A stretch of 64,000 nt of DNA from Micromonospora sp. HNM0581 (lineage in GTDB: Bacteria > Actinomycetota > Actinomycetes > Mycobacteriales > Micromonosporaceae): positions 62,001 through 126,000 of the forward strand of contig NZ_JAASAD010000015.1 of assembly GCF_012726175.1 (NCBI RefSeq), in the 5' to 3' direction. Position numbers and translations under genes: made by a program. The first letter of the stretch is position 1. Each line of letters opens with the position of its first letter. Shown in pieces: positions 60,075 to 64,000 of this stretch. The notes beneath the pieces were generated by a model. It worked only from the letters and a program-made list of their open reading frames with translations, was not told the origin of the DNA and ran no database searches.

Positions 60075-62903
60075 GTGCCGAGCAACGCTGGAACCACCCG
60101 TCTGGTCATCGTCGAGTCTCCGGCGAAGGCCAAGACGATCTCGGGTTACCTGGGCCCGGGGTATGTCGTGGAGGCCAGCTTCGGGCACGTCCGTGACCTG
60201 CCGCGCAACGCCGCCGACGTGCCGGCCCGCTACAAGGGCGAGTCGTGGGCCCGGCTCGGCGTGGACGTCGACAACGGGTTCCACGCTCTCTACGTCGTCT
60301 CCGCCGACCGCAGGCAGCAGATCAGCAAGCTGACCAAACTGGCGAAGGAGGTCGACGAGATCTTCCTGGCCACGGACGAGGACCGCGAGGGCGAGGCGAT
60401 CGCCTGGCACCTGGTGGAGACGCTCAAGCCCAAGGTGCCGGTCCGGCGGATGGTCTTCCACGAGATCACCAAACCGGCGATCCAGGCGGCGGTGGCCAAC
60501 CCCCGGGAGATCGACCGGGATCTGGTCGACGCCCAGGAGGCCCGGCGCATCCTCGACCGGCTGTACGGCTACGAGGTTTCCCCGGTGCTGTGGAAGAAGG
60601 TCATGCCGAAGCTGTCGGCGGGCCGGGTGCAGTCCGTGGCGACCCGGATCGTGGTCGAGCGGGAGCGGCAGCGGATGGCCTTCCGCACCGCCGAGTACTG
60701 GGACATCCTGGCCACCCTCGCCGTGACCAATGCGGGCGAGGGTCCGCGGAGCTTCAACGCCACCCTGGTCGCGCTGAACGGCGATCGGATCGCCACCGGC
60801 AAGGACTTCGAGCCGACCACCGGCCGGGTCAGGCCCGGCGCCGGTGTGGTCCACCTCGACGAGGGCGGGGCCAGAGGGCTCGCCGCCCGCCTGGGGGGGC
60901 GGCCGTTCGCCGTCACCCGGGTCGAGGAGAAGCCCTACCGGCGTCGCCCGTACGCCCCGTTCATCACCTCCACGCTCCAGCAAGAGGCGGCGCGGAAGCT
61001 GCGGTTCTCTTCGCAGCAGACGATGCGCACCGCGCAGCGGCTCTACGAGAACGGCTACATCACCTACATGCGTACCGACTCGGTAAACCTGTCCGACACC
61101 GCCATCGCCGCGGCCCGTCGGCAGATCGTCGAGCTGTACGGCGAACGCAGCGTGCCGCCGGAGCCACGCCGTTACACCGGCAAGGTGAAGAACGCGCAGG
61201 AGGCACACGAGGCGATCCGGCCGGCGGGGGACAACTTCCGCACCCCGGGTGACGTGGCCAAGGAGTTGTCGGCCGAGGAGTTCAAGCTCTACGAGCTGAT
61301 CTGGCGGCGCACCATCGCCTCACAGATGACCGACGCGGTGGGCTCCAGTGTCTCGGTGCGGATCCGGGCGACCACCTCCGGTGGCGAGGAGGCCGACTTC
61401 GGTGCCACAGGTAAGACCATTACCGACCCTGGTTTCCTGCGGGCGTACGTCGAGTCCAGCGACGACGAGAACGCCGAGGCAGAGGACGCCGAGCGTCGGC
61501 TGCCGAACCTGGTGAAGGACCAGCCGCTGACCGCTGACGCGTTGGCCGCCCAGGGTCACCACACCCAGCCGCCGGCCCGATACACGGAGGCGTCGCTGGT
61601 GAAGGCCCTGGAGGAGCTGGGCATCGGCCGTCCCTCGACGTACGCGTCGATCATGCAGACGATCCAGGACCGGGGGTACGTCTCCAAGCGGGGCCAGGCG
61701 ATGATCCCGTCCTTCCTGGCGTTCGCGGTGATCGGGCTGATGGAGCGGCACTACCCGCGCCTGATCGACTACGACTTCACCGCCAGCATGGAGAACGAAC
61801 TGGACGAGATCGCCGGTGGCGACCATGCGGCCGTCGACTTCCTCACCGCGTTCTACTTCGGCAGCAGCAATGGCACGGGCGACCAGGCCATCGCGCACGC
61901 GGGCGGGTTGAAGAAGCTGGTCACCGAGAACCTCAGCGACATCGACGCGCGGAGCGTCAACTCGATCCCGCTGTTCACCGACGACGAGGGGCGTGCGGTG
62001 GTGGTGCGGGTCGGCCGGTACGGGCCGTATCTGCAACGCTCGGTACCCGGCGAGGAGCAGGCCCCCGCCGTGGAGGGTGAGGAGGGCGCCGCTCCGGGCG
62101 ACCGCGCGCCTGTCCCGGAAGGGCTGGCGCCGGACGAGCTCACCCCGGAGAAGGTGCACGAACTCTTCCTCGGTGGCGGGGGCGAACGAAAGCTGGGTGA
62201 CGATCCGGCGACCGGGGAGCCGATCCTGCTCAAGTCGGGTCGGTTCGGCCCGTACGTGGCGAGCGGCGAACGCAAGTCGTCGCTGCTGCGTTCGCAGTCA
62301 CCGGATTCGCTCACCTTCGATCAGGCGCTCAGGCTGCTCAGCCTGCCCCGGCTGGTCGGGGTCGGCCCGGACGGCGCGGAGGTCTTCGCGAACAACGGCC
62401 GCTACGGCCCGTACGTCAAGCGTGGTGACGAGTTCCGCTCGTTGGACTCGGAGGACAAGATGTTCACGGTCACCCTTGACGAGGCCCTGGCGTTGCTGGC
62501 CGCACCGAAGACGCGCCAGCGTCGGGCCGCCGCTGCGCCACTGCGGGAGATGGGCGTTGATCCGCTGACCGAGAATCCCCTGGTCATCAAGGACGGCCGG
62601 TTCGGTCCGTACGTCACCGACGGGGAGACCAACGCCTCGCTTCGACGCGGCCAGACCCCTGAGGCGTTGACCCTGGAGGAGGCCTCCGAGATGCTCGCCG
62701 AGAAGCGGGCCAAGGGTCCGGCCCCGAAGAAGAAGGCGGCGGCGAAGAAGGCCCCGGCGAAGAAGGCGGCGGCGAAGAAGGCGGCGGCCAAGTCCACCGC
62801 GACGAAGGCCGCCAAGTCGACCGTGGCGAAGACGACGGCGAAGAAGGCTCCCGCCGCGAAGTCCACTCCGGCGAAGAAGACCACCGCCCGTACCACCGAC
62901 TGA
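60075..62903 (+). CDS. topA: DNA topoisomerase I
   Basis: A 942-aa type IA topoisomerase that relaxes negative supercoils. TOPRIM: RLVIVESPAKAKTISGYLG and ATDEDREGEAIAWHL. The active-site tyrosine is Y331 (TYMRTDSVNLS). Topo C-terminal repeats (GRFGPYV, GRYGPYV) replace zinc fingers, and the tail (~880-942) is a Lys/Ala-rich AKKA repeat that holds DNA, as in other actinobacteria. GTG 60075 gives the family N-terminus; upstream frame to 59784 is unrelated. The ~300-bp gap upstream shows no gene. Confidence 0.95.
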   Translation: MPSNAGTTRLVIVESPAKAKTISGYLGPGYVVEASFGHVRDLPRNAADVPARYKGESWARLGVDVDNGFHALYVVSADRRQQISKLTKLAKEVDEIFLATDEDREGEAIAWHLVETLKPKVPVRRMVFHEITKPAIQAAVANPREIDRDLVDAQEARRILDRLYGYEVSPVLWKKVMPKLSAGRVQSVATRIVVERERQRMAFRTAEYWDILATLAVTNAGEGPRSFNATLVALNGDRIATGKDFEPTTGRVRPGAGVVHLDEGGARGLAARLGGRPFAVTRVEEKPYRRRPYAPFITSTLQQEAARKLRFSSQQTMRTAQRLYENGYITYMRTDSVNLSDTAIAAARRQIVELYGERSVPPEPRRYTGKVKNAQEAHEAIRPAGDNFRTPGDVAKELSAEEFKLYELIWRRTIASQMTDAVGSSVSVRIRATTSGGEEADFGATGKTITDPGFLRAYVESSDDENAEAEDAERRLPNLVKDQPLTADALAAQGHHTQPPARYTEASLVKALEELGIGRPSTYASIMQTIQDRGYVSKRGQAMIPSFLAFAVIGLMERHYPRLIDYDFTASMENELDEIAGGDHAAVDFLTAFYFGSSNGTGDQAIAHAGGLKKLVTENLSDIDARSVNSIPLFTDDEGRAVVVRVGRYGPYLQRSVPGEEQAPAVEGEEGAAPGDRAPVPEGLAPDELTPEKVHELFLGGGGERKLGDDPATGEPILLKSGRFGPYVASGERKSSLLRSQSPDSLTFDQALRLLSLPRLVGVGPDGAEVFANNGRYGPYVKRGDEFRSLDSEDKMFTVTLDEALALLAAPKTRQRRAAAAPLREMGVDPLTENPLVIKDGRFGPYVTDGETNASLRRGQTPEALTLEEASEMLAEKRAKGPAPKKKAAAKKAPAKKAAAKKAAAKSTATKAAKSTVAKTTAKKAPAAKSTPAKKTTARTTD

Positions 62904-62955
62904 CGGATCGGCCCGACGCCACACCGGCGGCGGGTGTGCCAGCCGAGCAGGGTGT

Positions 62956-63270
62956 TCAGGTACGAGGTGACGGAGACGCGGCGAGTGAGCTGGCGTCGCG
63001 CCAGTGCAGCTTGCCCCAGTGCGGTCGGCCACCCAGACCGGTGGCGTGTGACAACCAGATCCTGTCACCGGCGGTGAACCGCACCTCGACCGGGAAGAGC
63101 ACCTTGAAGGGCAGCCCGTCGGTGATGCGCCGCGCCGTGGCGGCGGCACGTCGGAGCTGTTCAGCCATCTCGTCGACCGAGGACGGCCGGAGTGCGGCGG
63201 TGGCCTGGTCGCGTTGGTTACCTGCCCAGTTCGACCAGGCGGTGGTCCGGGTGGCGTTGCGCTCGACCAT
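62956..63270 (-). pseudogene. Collapsed remnant of an FAD-linked sugar-lactone oxidase
   Basis: A 104-codon open frame. Its start (WSNWAGNQRDQATAALRPSSVDEMAEQLRRAA, residues 12-43) resembles the N-terminus of D-arabinono-1,4-lactone oxidases. It then jumps directly to family C-terminal blocks FPVEVRFTAGDRIWLS and GGRPHWGKLHW. Roughly 300 residues in between, including the FAD site, are missing, apparently by in-frame deletions, and the end is altered. It cannot be an oxidase. A working TetR gene and operators remain upstream. Confidence 0.72.
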
Positions 63271-63304
63271 GCGCGCTCCTCGAAGTGAATATGAACCGAA
63301 TTCA

Positions 63305-63327
63305 TACCAGGAACGTTGTTCCTGGTA
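63305..63327. promoter_or_regulatory. Perfect palindromic operator, TetR/oxidase-relic region
   Basis: TACCAGGAAC-GTT-GTTCCTGGTA: ten-base arms, three-base spacer, 35 bp before the relic's start codon. Typical size for a TetR-family operator. Confidence 0.7.
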
Positions 63328-63362
63328 AACACCGCAATCGAGGTCCGCTCGTTGTACCGGTA

Positions 63363-63378
63363 GTCACGAACTCGTGAC
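63363..63378. promoter_or_regulatory. Second palindrome near the tetR start
   Basis: GTCACGA-AC-TCGTGAC, perfect seven-base arms, 37 bp before the tetR GTG. Possible second operator or site for another regulator; unlike the first in sequence. Confidence 0.5.
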
Positions 63379-63414
63379 GTGCAGATATGTTCATCCGTCG
63401 AGAGGGGGTGGCAC

Positions 63415-64000
63415 GTGTCCACTTCAGCCGCCACGACCGGGCCACTGCGTCGAGTGCCAGTGCAGGGTCGTAGTGTCGCGCGGGTCCAGCGGATGCTGGA
63501 CGCCTGCGCCGAACTCGTCGACGAGGTGGGGTACGAAGGGCTGACCACCACCCTGCTCGCCGAACGGGCCGAGGTGGCGATCGGGTCGGTCTACCAGTTC
63601 TTCCCGGACAAGCGGGCGATCGTGCAGGCACTGACGCTGCGCACGATGGAGTCCTACCTCCAGCGGCTCGATGAACGCTTCGCCTCGGACGACCTGACCT
63701 ATTGGTGGGACGGGGTCGACGCGGGGATCGATGAATACATCACGATGCACCGCACCGTTCCCGGGTTCCGTACCCTGCACTTCGGCGACGTGGTCGACCT
63801 GCATCTGCTCGATGACCAGCGGGACAACAACGGGGTGATCGCCGACCAGCTCGCTCGGGTGCTCACCGAGCGGTTCGGGCTGGCCGACGTGCCGGAGTTG
63901 CGCTTCCACCTGGAAATCGCGGTGGAGACGGCCGACGCCCTGATCAAGTTGGCGTTCCGGCGGAGAACCGACGGCGACGACCGGGTGCTCGTCGAGGCAA
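63415..64000 (+). CDS. TetR family transcriptional regulator (partial, cut by window end)
   Basis: The first 195 codons are present and no stop is reached. The N-terminal helix-turn-helix is clear: ACAELVDEVGYEGLTTTLLAERAEVAIGSVYQFFPDKRAIVQAL (residues ~30-73, key part AIGSVYQFFPDK). A ligand domain follows with LHFGDVVDLHLLDDQ. GTG 63415 follows GAGGGGG at 63402-63408. Divergent from the lactone-oxidase relic with two palindromes between, so it was probably that gene's repressor. Confidence 0.88.
   Translation, partial: MSTSAATTGPLRRVPVQGRSVARVQRMLDACAELVDEVGYEGLTTTLLAERAEVAIGSVYQFFPDKRAIVQALTLRTMESYLQRLDERFASDDLTYWWDGVDAGIDEYITMHRTVPGFRTLHFGDVVDLHLLDDQRDNNGVIADQLARVLTERFGLADVPELRFHLEIAVETADALIKLAFRRRTDGDDRVLVEA

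Noticed and set aside
62700..62900. AAG/GCC-rich repeat at the topA 3' end as a DNA repeat element
   Set aside because: It is the coding sequence of the Lys/Ala tail common to actinobacterial TopA.
1..64000. CRISPR array, IS element, attachment site, tRNA or rRNA
   Set aside because: None was recognised on reading; the only repeats are the three nuo-junction copies and simple hairpins.

Overview
The window is a high-GC actinomycete chromosome segment, most like Micromonosporaceae (Micromonospora/Salinispora type). Signs are many GTG starts, 4-base GTGA/ATGA gene overlaps, a complete nuoA-N operon, a BldG module, an actinobacterial helicase/Tad secretion neighbourhood, a partial type VII (ESX) locus and WXG100 proteins. 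No rRNA, tRNA, CRISPR, phage or IS element was seen. All names come from reading the translated sequence; no database was searched.

Layout. 1-1221: end of a phenylacetyl-CoA epoxidase operon (paaD tail, paaE). 1399-6777: menaquinone supply (mqnC, menG, a menaquinone-reductase-like flavoprotein) with an LPXTG surface protein and a 69-aa ORFan between. 6887-23200: the whole 14-gene NADH dehydrogenase (complex I) operon, preceded by a good Rex operator. 23292-24377: polyprenyl diphosphate synthase, probably for the menaquinone side chain. Quinone synthesis, quinone modification and the quinone-reducing complex are therefore contiguous. 24440-26555: divergent MFS/IclR pair around a perfect palindrome. 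26637-30187: PhoX-type phosphatase under a PHO-box-like repeat, divergent from a SigL/RslA-type sigma/anti-sigma pair. 30197-31704: RarD transporter and a small membrane protein.

31750-39078: ESX accessory locus (eccE, two WXG100 proteins, mycosin) next to a 930-aa protein with two SseB-like domains and an unassigned C-terminal domain, followed by a small overlapping gene that could be its partner. 39094-44267: alpha/beta hydrolase lacking its nucleophile, acetyl-CoA synthetase behind a coupled leader micro-ORF, degenerate Fic-like protein, HAD phosphatase. 44481-44592: a 6C-type small RNA. 44841-45716: a membrane-anchored protein with a von Hippel-Lindau beta domain. 45982-54776: Tad pilus genes and the DECH-box helicase. 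54908-63000: bldG and its partner, H+-pyrophosphatase, lipoprotein, conserved hypothetical, topA. 62956-64000: relic of a sugar-lactone oxidase divergent from a TetR gene (cut by the window end) with two palindromic operators.

The most unusual points are: (a) an interspersed 50-53 bp repeat at two nuo junctions that encodes an 18-19 residue micro-ORF coupled by stop/start overlap to the genes on both sides, with a third, unrelated micro-ORF doing the same between nuoL and nuoM; (b) a bacterial VHL-beta protein keeping the residues that bind hydroxyproline in human VHL; (c) a leader micro-ORF and hairpin over the acs start codon; (d) the SseB-fusion/small-partner pair beside ESX genes.
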